Part shown: positions 11,301-18,391 of the stretch, one piece after another
Layout of the letters: each line of letters begins with the position of its first letter
Numbering within the stretch: the stretch's first letter is position 1
IMG/VR virus record: IMGVR_UViG_3300006737_000259
Coordinates: 1-21,936 of that record
DNA: 21,936 nt
DNA from: a virus
Direction: 5' to 3' (one strand)
The notes under the pieces: generated by a model
What the model was told of the DNA's origin: nothing
The model's input: the letters and a program-made list of their open reading frames with translations, nothing else
Databases searched by the model: none
Made by a program: the position numbers and the translations under genes

Positions 11301-14300
11301 TAATTGTGAGATAACCCCACCTTGATTTGTAGTATATCCATAAGGTCCATAAATTGGATTGCCATCATACGCCCATCCTATGATAGGAGAATGATTATCC
11401 GAAACATTTTCTATTCCATTTATTTTTGTTAAATCAGGTTTTCCAAATAATATTCTACCTGCTTGATCTCTTTGGAATACAGACTCTCTTAATTTCCTTG
11501 GAGCATATAAATGAGAATATTGTAATCCTTTATTAGGAGTAAATTTATGTGATAAGAATCCATCATCTTCTGTAAATGTATTGAAATATTTTTCAAATAG
11601 ATTAACTCTCCATGTTTGAATAATAGGTCTAAATTTAGCACCAACACCAGATGGAGTAATAGTTATTTTTGTATCGTTTTGAGTATATCCAATACCAGAT
11701 TCAATAACTTTAACAGAAATTAATTTATTATTTTCTATAATGGGTGTTAAAACAGCACCAATACCAGAACCAAAAATATTAATATTTGGCGAAGAATTAT
11801 ATTCATCACCTGAATTCTGAACTAAGACTTCAACAATCTTTCCATCAACTATAATTGGAGAAAGTTGAGCATTTTTACCAGAACTTAATATTATATTAGG
11901 TCTTCTATTAAAATTAAGAATTTCAGGATCACCATAGTTTTCTCCATTATCAAATAAATGGATAGATTTTATTTCTCCTCTAATAATAGGTTCAATCTTA
12001 GCACCAAAGGTTTCATGGACATCACCACTAAATCCTGCAGTACTAATTCCTATTTGACCAGATATAGAAACATTTATATCTTGATAATTAAAAGTATGTG
12101 TTCCAAGTCCAACAGAAGTTAAATTAACATATTGTTTAGTATCATAGAAAAATTGTTTATTTCCAGTATCAATTCCTACTGCAGATAATTTGAAACTATG
12201 ATCATCAATCTTAGTTACAAAATATTCAGACTTGTCAGATAATCCACCAACAGGAGTTTCTGCTGCTGTATATTTTATTATTTCCCCAGAATTATATCCA
12301 TGCTCAGAAATTGAAATAATATTAGATGAAGTATTAATTCCTGCAGGAGTAGACGTTACTTTATTATTAGCATAACCAGAACCACTGGATATTATATTAA
12401 TACTTTCAACAACTGATTTTTTAGAGGTTGTTTTAAAATCATGTCTACCAACACCTAGTGATGTTAATTGAACAGTATTAATCCCAGCTATTGCATCTCT
12501 TTCAGTCAAATGCAATTTAACGTTTGTTGTATCAACTACTGATGCAAAATAAACAGCATCAGTTGAGATTCCACCTACAGGTCTTTGTCCTTTTGTTTCA
12601 TAAATTATTGCTTCAGCATTTCTAAATTTATGGAAAGTACTGAAACCAATAGTATTATTATCTACAGCACTAGTTGATTGTGAATTAAATGAAACTTGAT
12701 GTTCAATTAATTTTGTATTTACAGTGGCAACTGCATCTTTACCATTACCACCATTAATTGAAACTACTGGTGTATCTACATAATCAAATCCAGAATTAAC
12801 AACTCTAATTTCTTCAAACGCACCAGAAACTGAAACATACCCAGTTGCTCCTGTACCTACATTATCTTTAATAGTTAAATTTGGTGGATTTATAACATCA
12901 TACTTTGTACCGCCAGATAAAACTTCCACTCTATCTAATTGACCAAAGTATATTACATCCTTAGATTTATAATTTAAAATCTCTACACCATTAATTAATA
13001 TGCCAGTAAATCCAATTTCAGTATCATATCTCAATCCATCATTTTGAACTGGAGATATTTCTCTAAAAATATCTTGAGACTGTAGAGTTTTGCCCTCAAA
13101 ATTAAATGGTTGAATAATATTATCTTCTATTGTAACTGGGGTCTCAATAGATATAAAATTAGAATTTTCTAGATCTGTTCTACTTCGTGAAAGTTTAATC
13201 GTTAAAGCATTGACTCTTTTTATAAAATACAATCCTGCATTAGTAGCTTTCTCATCTGCCTCAATAACACCAAGATCTTCAGAGAATAAAGATGATTTTA
13301 TAACATCTCTTGTTGATAAAATATTATTTGCATCATAGAATTGTTCAGGAACTCTTTGTGGTGAATAATAAACAGCATCACCTGTATGGAAACCATGATC
13401 TCCTCTAAAAATAATTTTAAAATCACTTCCACTAAAAGTACCACCAAAATTTATTGCTTGACTAAAAACATTTAATGGTTGAGCATTATAAGTTGGTATT
13501 GACGAAGATGCAACCAAATATTTGTTTCCGTCTTTATAGAGGTTTTGAACATTGGTTGAGAATATAGACGCATCAGGGAAGGTATTAGAAACTGCCTTAG
13601 AAATATTTCTTTTTACTATGTACTTAAGACTAGTATCAATTAGTCCTTGTCCCTTTAATGTTATAGAAGTCTCACTGTCAATATTAATTAATGTAGATAT
13701 TTCTAATTCATTTCCCGCAGTATCATCTAGTGTTACTGTATCGCCATTTTTAAATGCATGTTCTACAAAAAATTCTATTCTATATGTTTGATCGGTGGCA
13801 TCAACTAAGGTAATTTCTTTGACTTCTAATGTGGGGGCAAGATTATAAAACCAATTCTTAGCGATAAAACTATCATCGTTTACACCTAAAGTTTTGATTT
13901 CTGCAGTTTCTCCAACTGAAAAATTATGAGTATTTCCACTAATTTCTAATTCATTCAAAACTGCAGTTATATTTACTCTAATCTCATCCGTTGGATCTAA
14001 GTTGGATGTACCAAATGCATAAGTATTAATTCCAATATTTGAAGCATCTGCAATTTTTGCAGTTACGCCACTACATCCATAGAACTGATTTACTGATTTT
14101 GATGTATATGAAACAATTCCATTTGTAGCATCAGTAAAGACTACTTTTAATTCTCCTTGATCAGGAAATCCTATTGTAGAATCAACATCAACTACAGTTG
14201 CTCCAATAGAAACAACTCCTATATTTTTAGTTTTATCATGAACAACAAAATTACCATAGATAGCACCCCTAACTCTAATATCTCTATCATAACCAGAGTC

Positions 14301-15188
14301 AAAACTGATTTTATAATATGTCTCTCCTACTCCAACATTAATTGGTTCTACAGATCCAACTGGTGCATATGCTTTATCAATACTTTCGGAACTACCTTGA
14401 AATAAAGTAGAATTTTCTAAATTTCTTGGATCTCCCTGAACTGGTTCAACTACAATGTCATTTGTAATCTTAAAGTTTGCATTAGATGGAGTGAGAAGAA
14501 AATCTCTAGGTTTTATGACCTGAACATTTTGATTATAGAGTGCTTTGAATAAAATTTCAAAAGATCTATCAGTTCCTTTACTTAAGTAAAAATCTTTTGA
14601 TTGTTTTATGAAAAGATTTTGATCTAGGTCTTTATCAAGACTTCTATTCTCTAAACCAGGTAAAATTAAATGTTTTGTTTTTAATAAGAACTCTTTAAGA
14701 AACAGACTACTTAAATTTTGTATCTTAGACCCACCTGTATGCCCCTCAGAGGTGCTTGAATTGAATACTAGTACATCTGGATTGTTTATTGCTTTATATG
14801 ACGTTATACCACAAAATCCTCTTACACAACCTGTAAACGAAGTAGTTGTAATTCCAGTATATGTTATAATCTCATTATCAATTTTTAAAAGTCCATAAGA
14901 CTTAGGAAATCCATCAGTTCCTCTTGGGAAGTTGACCATATCAACTTCAATAGTCTCATCACTAATTGTAACATCAGTTCTTAATCCAACAGACTCTGTA
15001 AGGTTGGTTATATTTTCAATTTTAACATATTCATCAATATTTTGAATTAAATCAATAGGACCGCCTTGATATTCTTGTCCTTGGTAATAAGACTTTAAAA
15101 ATTCAGAAACTAAAGGGAACTCACTCTGTGTAAACACAGGAAGTTGATTTTGAACAATGTTATTAAACTGGATTCTTGTTTCTGGCAT
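2352..15188 (-). CDS. Giant (4278 aa) virion protein with gp7-like N-terminus and YHYH domain
   Basis: One uninterrupted frame of 4278 codons starts 1 nt after the gp6 stop (TAA-A-ATG). Residues 1-240 are non-repetitive and include LFLKEFLLKTKHLILPGLEN, the charged stretch DQNLFIKQSKDFYLSKGTDR and then SFEILFKALYNQ (about 162-219). I associate this pattern with baseplate wedge proteins, and the place after gp6 is that of T4 gene 7 (T4 gp7 is about 1030 aa). The rest is beta-repeat sequence: HG-x-x-(S/T)G-(D/E) modules starting at H598, H853, H963, H1704, H1866 and H3017; Gly-Tyr repeats, for example 1068-1190 and 3968-4045; a YHYH domain at about 1265-1385 (GWAYDGNPIYGPYGY, later CVTPEFPKGTYAYF); a duplicated domain at 2740-2830 and 2873-2960; and an FTC-to-YPRTTDP module near Y3535. 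No signal peptide or membrane helix is seen. It probably builds the outer baseplate and long fibre-like extensions. The structural role is secure by context; the gp7 link is inference. Confidence 0.85.
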   Translation of the reverse strand: MPETRIQFNNIVQNQLPVFTQSEFPLVSEFLKSYYQGQEYQGGPIDLIQNIDEYVKIENITNLTESVGLRTDVTISDETIEVDMVNFPRGTDGFPKSYGLLKIDNEIITYTGITTTSFTGCVRGFCGITSYKAINNPDVLVFNSSTSEGHTGGSKIQNLSSLFLKEFLLKTKHLILPGLENRSLDKDLDQNLFIKQSKDFYLSKGTDRSFEILFKALYNQNVQVIKPRDFLLTPSNANFKITNDIVVEPVQGDPRNLENSTLFQGSSESIDKAYAPVGSVEPINVGVGETYYKISFDSGYDRDIRVRGAIYGNFVVHDKTKNIGVVSIGATVVDVDSTIGFPDQGELKVVFTDATNGIVSYTSKSVNQFYGCSGVTAKIADASNIGINTYAFGTSNLDPTDEIRVNITAVLNELEISGNTHNFSVGETAEIKTLGVNDDSFIAKNWFYNLAPTLEVKEITLVDATDQTYRIEFFVEHAFKNGDTVTLDDTAGNELEISTLINIDSETSITLKGQGLIDTSLKYIVKRNISKAVSNTFPDASIFSTNVQNLYKDGNKYLVASSSIPTYNAQPLNVFSQAINFGGTFSGSDFKIIFRGDHGFHTGDAVYYSPQRVPEQFYDANNILSTRDVIKSSLFSEDLGVIEADEKATNAGLYFIKRVNALTIKLSRSRTDLENSNFISIETPVTIEDNIIQPFNFEGKTLQSQDIFREISPVQNDGLRYDTEIGFTGILINGVEILNYKSKDVIYFGQLDRVEVLSGGTKYDVINPPNLTIKDNVGTGATGYVSVSGAFEEIRVVNSGFDYVDTPVVSINGGNGKDAVATVNTKLIEHQVSFNSQSTSAVDNNTIGFSTFHKFRNAEAIIYETKGQRPVGGISTDAVYFASVVDTTNVKLHLTERDAIAGINTVQLTSLGVGRHDFKTTSKKSVVESINIISSGSGYANNKVTSTPAGINTSSNIISISEHGYNSGEIIKYTAAETPVGGLSDKSEYFVTKIDDHSFKLSAVGIDTGNKQFFYDTKQYVNLTSVGLGTHTFNYQDINVSISGQIGISTAGFSGDVHETFGAKIEPIIRGEIKSIHLFDNGENYGDPEILNFNRRPNIILSSGKNAQLSPIIVDGKIVEVLVQNSGDEYNSSPNINIFGSGIGAVLTPIIENNKLISVKVIESGIGYTQNDTKITITPSGVGAKFRPIIQTWRVNLFEKYFNTFTEDDGFLSHKFTPNKGLQYSHLYAPRKLRESVFQRDQAGRILFGKPDLTKINGIENVSDNHSPIIGWAYDGNPIYGPYGYTTNQGGVISQLKSGYSLKLQPNRPSVSIYPLGFFVNDFSYKKVKDESVLDENNGRFCVTPEFPKGTYAYFTTLEPGNADSAGTFDKFKRPVFPYLIGNTYQSIPNNFNFSIFSNQTDFNLDKSSFRRNTTPYNLIENQVTRYNYAYVPDNLSQKIDVKSILPGVIEKIGIETSGESYQVGDSIVFEKTEQGFGANVIVSDILGKSINQVSGGISAINNTEIYPNSTGKWDVICDSPHNFNNLEIVVLSGLSTTSSGLEGDYDAGISTSSFALTGIGTTTIAVENVATTGVVTFFNLSGNFEDLTENDILEVGDENIKVLNVEKGFSRVRALRGQEGTVGIQHTVTTVVSKKPRIITINAGIETTSKAKRNKEIYFNPTETVAQGTDVGVGIGSTVFFNRPGVGVTSLFIPTKSIFLKNHGLETGDQLTYFANGGTPLKVDNGSTSFDLVDSQTLFAAKITSDLVGVATVRVGLGTTGGFVGVETSASTLAFSGIGTGVFHSLKTNYKPITGTVTRNLITVSAGSSHGLVTDDKVIIDVNPSVAATFNVLYNDFNRRIIINPRDFADADINVPNNTIRILDHGYSTGQKVIHTAATPISGLSNDRIYYVVVIDTNTIKLSDTYYNSTIIKPIIVNLQNTGTGTINPVNPPIKVFADSVVDFNLSDNSLGYVNQGVSFSAFNFNFYNDRNLTKQFNKTKDSDAFEVKQTGAIGITSDAKISLTVNNNIPKTLFYKLEPVFEGDSPLAKQNPIIDLEVPNSDEIQVKGSLYNGEHKVTVGVGSTSSFTYTVKQFPERNTYTDAASVLKYTTTSKTAYGAISKFRIKDAGRNYKVVPGISTITTFFGKNAVVSAASTSIGVIKKTEIKNIGFNFPSDTTLSPSVALPQIIDLKSLTSFESIGISSVGRGYSTAPKLLVFDGETKKQITDIDITYKLGDPQVSILKNTTGISQVTPEIIPTQNSNGVGISTVRYNSTTKDVTLTLSVGFSTENSFPFETGDKILIENVSVGIGTTQRGFNSAEYDYELFTVSSVDPNLGGIGIVTFSLANSLLVGEFPGTYDPKNSTAARVIPKKHFPLFDIKLSTNDYFIGEKVTADLSEGIVETWDPSNETLVVSSKDVFKKDQVIKGVSSKTQGVAKDVSQYDASLKIDSFSKVENGWETTSGYLNNDTQRIQDNDYYQNFSYSLKSKVAFRDWDDVVSALNHTLGYKKFADFQLESTQERPISVGLNTETTYLNIVNDLISQVDLNCVNDFDLVKENSINTPSGVISDKIIFSSRILSDYEESIGNRVLSIDDMSGSFNSNPRSTPFSVVDTFPLIDHRAKKYITFVRDKRFTGQRQLMIVDLIHDGSFGYINQYGRIESQYDMGAFDFSIVGSDGQLLFFPNKSTVNDYDIVSLSYNLDDNLASVGSTALGTTLIDSHSTLVPKSNPSTTIVSIGKTYTSAKVVLQITANSEEVGLLDEFEFEELNIVHDGTDVQLLEYGEMTTTLNNVDITGFGTYSAEISGSNFNINFHPNTGIGTTAVVNALVVANSNEAVSAASTIDLKHARLTSRSTQIASSGSPTANVVGSYPNTQDTNDLYSSAYFNIQVTDTTNNESAIAELIVINDSTETYTTDEYAVITTTENLTLSGLGTFHTDLNGNDTRLLFTPLPNTATNVKVFMNALRIEDDEKDVVDFGNNSSIEVESGSYTGTDRDIKRAFNLTHAGLPIFERSFNASNSQVVSTANDTIEIPNHFFVSGEKINYVHAGAGTTQAIGISATNGFVGIGTTDKLPSNVFAVKVDDNKIKIAETAQKALLSIPETVDLTSVGIGTSHRFVSTNQNAKVLLCLDNIIQSPVVATAVTTTIANQVFTTSDIIPFTGITSFFGGDLIRIGSEIMKIEGVGIGSATNIRVRRGWMGTSIAGHSTSSLVTKVDGNYNIVENVLNFIEAPFGNLPLSTSTNPPDSRDWTGISTSSSFQGRSFLRSGIENSSNETYSKNYIFDSVSHEFNGIKKDFVLKSEGSNVSGIANDNAVILVNDVFQNPIQSYSLSENAGITSISFVGTASSTTDANLTSLPLGGVILSVGSTEGFGYQPLVAAGGTAIVSAAGTITSVAIGNSGSGYRSGIQTVNVSIQRESLEGASIVKIGTATISDGHVSSVGITTDHVFYAPKNISNVLYDNTTGITTVTTSANHGLQRNDEIKLSGIVFTCNYSGATSVNVTNAIYNNVTGIMTVTTAAAHGLSTTGQRSDVVLAGLAFTCGLDNGSSTHVYPRTTDPVYCGTPVTAVNSATEFEVNAGVSTVPTFYSSGGTAQGAIIAPRAVNNSGTGRDSAFNGTNVLRVLTNKKFVVNTGISTRAHTYSRCGKVEKPLDIIFDNPLSYTGIPLQYSSNSVSGVGSDAVVDVVVGQGSSVTEFNIQNTGYGFGIGEILTLPIGGATGIPTTSSYKEFQLTIDEIFSDEFNGWSLGQLEPLDSPEKFFDGETVAFQLEKDGEIVSIIAAVGSKINVQDVILVFVNDVLQVPGKGYTFTGGSIITFTEAPKVGDTCKVIFYKGSGAIDVKPRSVIETVKKGDDLTINFDASIGQTPNVQEEERIVTRIDSTDIVSTNPYFGPGNTEDETLIRPVKLCRQTEDRIINDVEIGKDREFYEPNIHPATVILKSVGIGSTSFFVDNIRPFFNPVNENASASVRESVQDKVTITSQQDKIGTISSATISSGSVTSISVVSSGSGYVSVPNVSIQTPTGIGSTATATAAISNGQVTSISVTYGGTGYTSAPQVLIDPPTLITETNTVSSYNGDSGTVVGFGTTVSSNIDKLIFDFYIPQNSFLRDSDIVGTATTLSGISIGDYFVINNSNIGFAQTSIISRSLDNTIVATGKSFFDNVYQVDSASIVSVANTHIGISTVGTALTSVVRVETRISGISTFNFSSSSIYFDSTNYSFDNQNSDIGGGSDVSIGYTGPFINRPFLGEFSWGRIDVKGRSKTNTYTFEGQNGVLGINTGPLVTRTNRLSFKNYDV

Positions 15189-15189
15189 T

Positions 15190-17115
15190 TTATGATCTTA
15201 CTAGGTTCCCGTTATGGTAGCTGGATGTAACAATATAGTTAGATGCAGATGGATCAAGTCCAGATGCAATTTCATCAATAACAGTATCAAAATTACTCTT
15301 ACTAATATCTAGTTGTAAATATAAATCCTGTAATCCAATCACGTCATTGGATTTTGGACAAGCAGAAAGTTCAATAATTGGTTGACCATCTTTTAATTTT
15401 CCGCTTATAATATTAATTGGGTTAATTGTTATGATCCCTTTCTTATAATTTATATTACCAACGTTCCTCCTCACTATAGTTGGTGTAGTTGAATTTTCGG
15501 AAGGTAATGTAAATAAAAATAGAGATCCTGTTATTCTATTAGTGTCAGGTATGTCAGAAAGGTAAACATTATCAGAAATATCATTAATTCTGAATGCAGA
15601 TGATTTAATATTATAACCATCCATACTCTTTATATAAAATTCATTACCAAAACCTATTTGATACTCTGCAAAAGAATTTGCAGCAATTCTTAGGTCTCTT
15701 CTCATTAAAATTGTTGTAATATTAGATGTTACTGCTTCAGTACTATCATCTATGACTGTTAAAAATTTACTATACTTAAATCTGGCACCATATCTATTTA
15801 ATTCACTTGATTCTGAGTACTTTGTAGCATTTTCTTGAACCAAAGTAGAGACAAATTCAGCAGAAGGTGCTAAATTGGAGTTATAATACACTTTTGAGTC
15901 AATTTCAATAAACAAATACTTCAAATCAAGTATTTCTGGAACAATTCCAGCAACTGCAAATTTCTTCAACTTCATTTTGATGTTTTCTTTGATTAAATTA
16001 GGAAGAAAATCACCATTTCTTGGTTTTATGCTTATAAAGACCTTTCCAAATTGAGGTGGTACTAATTCTTCACCTCCAAAAACAGAAATTGACTCTGTTT
16101 CGGGATAAATCTTTGCTGGAATTAATGTTTCATAGTCATTTGCTGTTAAAGCACGGTTTTGAGAGGCATAAATTCGTGGTGCAAACTTTTTAATTGAATC
16201 CACACTCTCAATTACCTCTCCACCTTGAGCAGAAACGCTTGTAGTAAGCAAAGAGATGCCTGTTGTAACTGTATACTCGATTGAATTACGAATATACGTT
16301 AATTTACCTGAAAATTGAAATTGATTTATACCATTTGCACTATCACCATTGCAAGTTATGTAATCTACAGTAATAAAATTACCTTCTTCTAGTTTTTCTC
16401 CAAAAATTCCATCTCCAAAAAATATTTCATACCTTTCATTTTCAATTTCTTGTAAAAAATAAACTTTTGAGTTAGATTTTACGTCTAAAAGACTATCTTG
16501 TGTTGTATATTTTGTAGAAGTAGTAGATTGTTCATTTCCTTTTACAGAAACTGCGATTAATTCAGTATCAATACCACTATTTGGTAAAACAAATTTCTGA
16601 TTTGGGGTTCTAGAATTAAAAGTAAAGTTTGAAGTTAAAAATGTTCCCTCAGAAACAGGAAGATCGTCAAAAGATGCAATTCCATCAATAACAGGAACGG
16701 TAATATCACTTAAAATTGAAAAAACAAACGACTGATTACCGAAAGTTCCTTCAGATGCAGCAATTGGACCTCTTTTAAGAGTTAATGTTGCAGGAGTTGG
16801 TACAATACTTGAACAATCTACGAAAAAATTAACATTTGCTGTTGCTGCTTTTCTTGATCTTGGTACATATCCTATATTTCTTGCTAAAGATACTACATTT
16901 TCTCTTAAAGTAGCACTATCAATGAACACTTCGTTCGTTACCATGTTGGCATTGTACGAAGTAATGTAAGTATTATATGCCAATACGTCAATTATTGACG
17001 AAAGGTTAGAACCCTCGAAGTCGTAATCTGTAAAATTAGAATTAGCTTGTAGGTAATCCTTAAGAGTTGTCTTAATCTGCTCAAAATCCAGATTAGAAAA
17101 GTTAACTAATGGCAT
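15190..17115 (-). CDS. 6: Baseplate wedge protein gp6
   Basis: The 641-residue length fits T4 gp6 (660 aa), the dimeric ring-forming subunit that joins neighbouring baseplate wedges. The N-terminal part is the family's best-kept region, with SNLSSIIDVLAYNTYITSYN, then NMVTNEVFIDSATLRENV and ARNIGYVPRSRKA (about residues 36-92). A baseplate-J-like central region follows, including AQGGEVIESVDSIKKFAPR and the ALTANDYETLIPAKIYPE stretch, which is typical of phage wedge proteins. The gene sits between gp25 and the giant protein, as T4 gene 6 precedes gene 7. Start and stop sites are packed as TAA-A-ATG at both ends, so translation is likely coupled. No strong Shine-Dalgarno is visible. The start at 17115 is supported by the family-like N-terminus MPLVNFSNLDFEQIK. 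Confidence 0.93.
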   Translation of the reverse strand: MPLVNFSNLDFEQIKTTLKDYLQANSNFTDYDFEGSNLSSIIDVLAYNTYITSYNANMVTNEVFIDSATLRENVVSLARNIGYVPRSRKAATANVNFFVDCSSIVPTPATLTLKRGPIAASEGTFGNQSFVFSILSDITVPVIDGIASFDDLPVSEGTFLTSNFTFNSRTPNQKFVLPNSGIDTELIAVSVKGNEQSTTSTKYTTQDSLLDVKSNSKVYFLQEIENERYEIFFGDGIFGEKLEEGNFITVDYITCNGDSANGINQFQFSGKLTYIRNSIEYTVTTGISLLTTSVSAQGGEVIESVDSIKKFAPRIYASQNRALTANDYETLIPAKIYPETESISVFGGEELVPPQFGKVFISIKPRNGDFLPNLIKENIKMKLKKFAVAGIVPEILDLKYLFIEIDSKVYYNSNLAPSAEFVSTLVQENATKYSESSELNRYGARFKYSKFLTVIDDSTEAVTSNITTILMRRDLRIAANSFAEYQIGFGNEFYIKSMDGYNIKSSAFRINDISDNVYLSDIPDTNRITGSLFLFTLPSENSTTPTIVRRNVGNINYKKGIITINPINIISGKLKDGQPIIELSACPKSNDVIGLQDLYLQLDISKSNFDTVIDEIASGLDPSASNYIVTSSYHNGNLVRS

Positions 17116-17116
17116 T

Positions 17117-17518
17117 TTATCTTGTCGGCAACAATGCGAATTGTAATTCTTGTGGTGGAACGTCTGCTCCTATAATCTCATAGTTCACAAGCACATCAAA
17201 CGAATTGTTTTCCATGTCAGGAAATGCCTCTACGTTAATTAAATTAACTCTTGGTTCAAAATTTTCAATAGATTCGGTGATTTGACTGACAATTAATGAA
17301 GCACTGATGTCATCTACGTTATCAAACAACACTTCATTAACATTAGATCCAAAAGATTCGTTAAAAAATCTTTCACCTGGTAGTGTAAATACAATATTTC
17401 TTATGGAACGGGCAATAGCGTTCTCATTTTTAAGACCAATCAAGTCTGAATTCAGTGGATTAGACTGAAACGTCATGCTAAGATCTTTAAATCCCCTACT
17501 AACCCGTTCTAAAGGCAT
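17117..17518 (-). CDS. 25: Baseplate wedge protein gp25 (GPW/gp25 family)
   Basis: The 133-residue protein matches the length of T4 gp25 (132 aa), the wedge component that contacts the first sheath ring and helps start sheath assembly. The family's Glu-Pro-Arg motif is present at residues 88-90 (ENFEPRVNLINVEA), preceded by the usual helix around RSIRNIVFTLPGERFFNESF. It begins the packed structural run gp25, gp6, giant protein, fibre, protease. A TATAAATA-like box lies 31-38 nt upstream on the same strand, so late transcription of the structural block may begin here. No clear Shine-Dalgarno precedes the ATG. Only the assignment of the start is slightly uncertain; the identity is firm from sequence and neighbourhood. 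Confidence 0.93.
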   Translation of the reverse strand: MPLERVSRGFKDLSMTFQSNPLNSDLIGLKNENAIARSIRNIVFTLPGERFFNESFGSNVNEVLFDNVDDISASLIVSQITESIENFEPRVNLINVEAFPDMENNSFDVLVNYEIIGADVPPQELQFALLPTR

Positions 17519-17548
17519 TTATTTTAATTGTTATACAAGAATATTAAT

Positions 17549-17556
17549 TATTTATC
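17549..17556 (-). promoter_or_regulatory. Candidate T4-type late promoter for the gp25 operon
   Basis: The minus strand reads GATAAATA, seven of eight bases of the T4 late consensus TATAAATA. It lies in the 50-nt non-coding gap between the 55-aa gene and gp25, 31 nt before the gp25 ATG. T4-like phages use gp55/gp33 with this box to express virion genes. One mismatch and the AT-rich setting limit certainty. Confidence 0.4.
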
Positions 17557-17568
17557 ACCTATTTTTTA

Positions 17569-17736
17569 TCAAATTTCTGCACCCCCATAACATTCATCGT
17601 CAAAGTCTAGTCCCTCATAGAAATCATTGTCTGATTTCTTCTCATATAGGTCATTCTGTACACTAAAATCATGCTTCTTCGGTGTTATCTGGTCGTTGGA
17701 TATCTCCCTTAACATTTTCTTGTTGTTCATTGTCAT
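17569..17736 (-). CDS. Small acidic protein of unknown function (55 aa)
   Basis: I do not recognise a family. The ATG at 17736 is preferred because AGAGG (complement of 17744-17748) lies 7 nt upstream; an in-frame ATG at 17781 would add 15 residues and has a weaker AGG. The first half is basic and polar (MTMNNKKMLREI), the second strongly acidic and aromatic (SDNDFYEGLDFDDECYGGAE), a pattern typical of small phage regulators or assembly factors, but no function can be assigned. Its first 68 nt overlap the 3' end of the 239-aa gene in another frame; the last 100 nt are its own. It is the last gene before gp25. The Shine-Dalgarno and tight packing support it as a real gene. Confidence 0.6.
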   Translation of the reverse strand: MTMNNKKMLREISNDQITPKKHDFSVQNDLYEKKSDNDFYEGLDFDDECYGGAEI

Positions 17737-18388
17737 TTTCTTTCCTCTCTTTAGTGGTTTTCCAGAAATAATTTTCATCACTACCTAATCCATCCCTATC
17801 ATGACCATTCTCAACCTGATAAAAGACTGTTGAAACCTTAAAATCAGGAGTTTTAGGTGGTTCAGGGGTTAGACTATTATCATAGATACGTATTCTATTG
17901 TTAGGATAGAGTGCAAATTGCCCGTTGTCTAACTCAATTAGGTTATGAGACTTATGTTCAGGTGGATTCTCACTTGTAGAGTAGTCAACCGCATCAACAT
18001 CTTGATGATAGTTGTCTAATGTACAAATATATGTACCTGTTTGTGTCCCATAATCTCTTGTATATAGTTCATAATGCATAGACCCTACAAACTGCTTCTG
18101 AACGGCAACTACGCCATAGTCCATACAATTCCAAAACTGTAGGTTATGTAGGGTTAAATCAGGATCTGGTATCTCAGGCTCACTTAAGAATGCTGATATC
18201 GGTAACTTATCAAACATTGCCGCATAATCAGGTAGATATGTTTCAAAGTAAAAGGCACGTCCAGGTATGCTCTTAGCAGATACCCAGATACCTTTTACAA
18301 ATTCTCCATGACCTCCTTTATGATCTAGGAGGTATTCTTTTCTTACCCATACTTCATATGCAGGTAAGTTACAGATTAGTGCTGGCAT
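17669..18388 (-). CDS. Conserved cyanophage protein of unknown function (239 aa)
   Basis: The N-terminus MPALICNLPAYEVWVRKEYL and the aromatic-rich core (SIPGRAFYFETYLPDYAAMF, LQFWNCMDYGVVAVQKQF, ICTLDNYHQDVDAVDYSTSE, NGQFALYPNNRIRIYD) look like a conserved single-domain protein that I remember from T4-like marine cyanophages, always near the baseplate genes. No catalytic motif is evident to me. The last 30 residues (WKTTKERKENDNEQQENVKG onward) are charged and disordered-looking, and that part overlaps the 55-aa gene. The AGGA box 9 nt before the ATG supports the start, and only 3 nt separate it from the stop of the 46-aa gene upstream, so the two are co-translated. A virion or virion-assembly role is inferred from location only. 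Confidence 0.8.
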   Translation of the reverse strand: MPALICNLPAYEVWVRKEYLLDHKGGHGEFVKGIWVSAKSIPGRAFYFETYLPDYAAMFDKLPISAFLSEPEIPDPDLTLHNLQFWNCMDYGVVAVQKQFVGSMHYELYTRDYGTQTGTYICTLDNYHQDVDAVDYSTSENPPEHKSHNLIELDNGQFALYPNNRIRIYDNSLTPEPPKTPDFKVSTVFYQVENGHDRDGLGSDENYFWKTTKERKENDNEQQENVKGDIQRPDNTEEA

Positions 18389-18391
18389 AGT

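Noticed and set aside
4015-14405. Open frames on the plus strand inside the giant gene (4015-4482, 6250-6507, 13552-13791, 14157-14405)
   Set aside because: They are short, antisense to a continuous 4278-codon frame and show no protein-like pattern or start signals.
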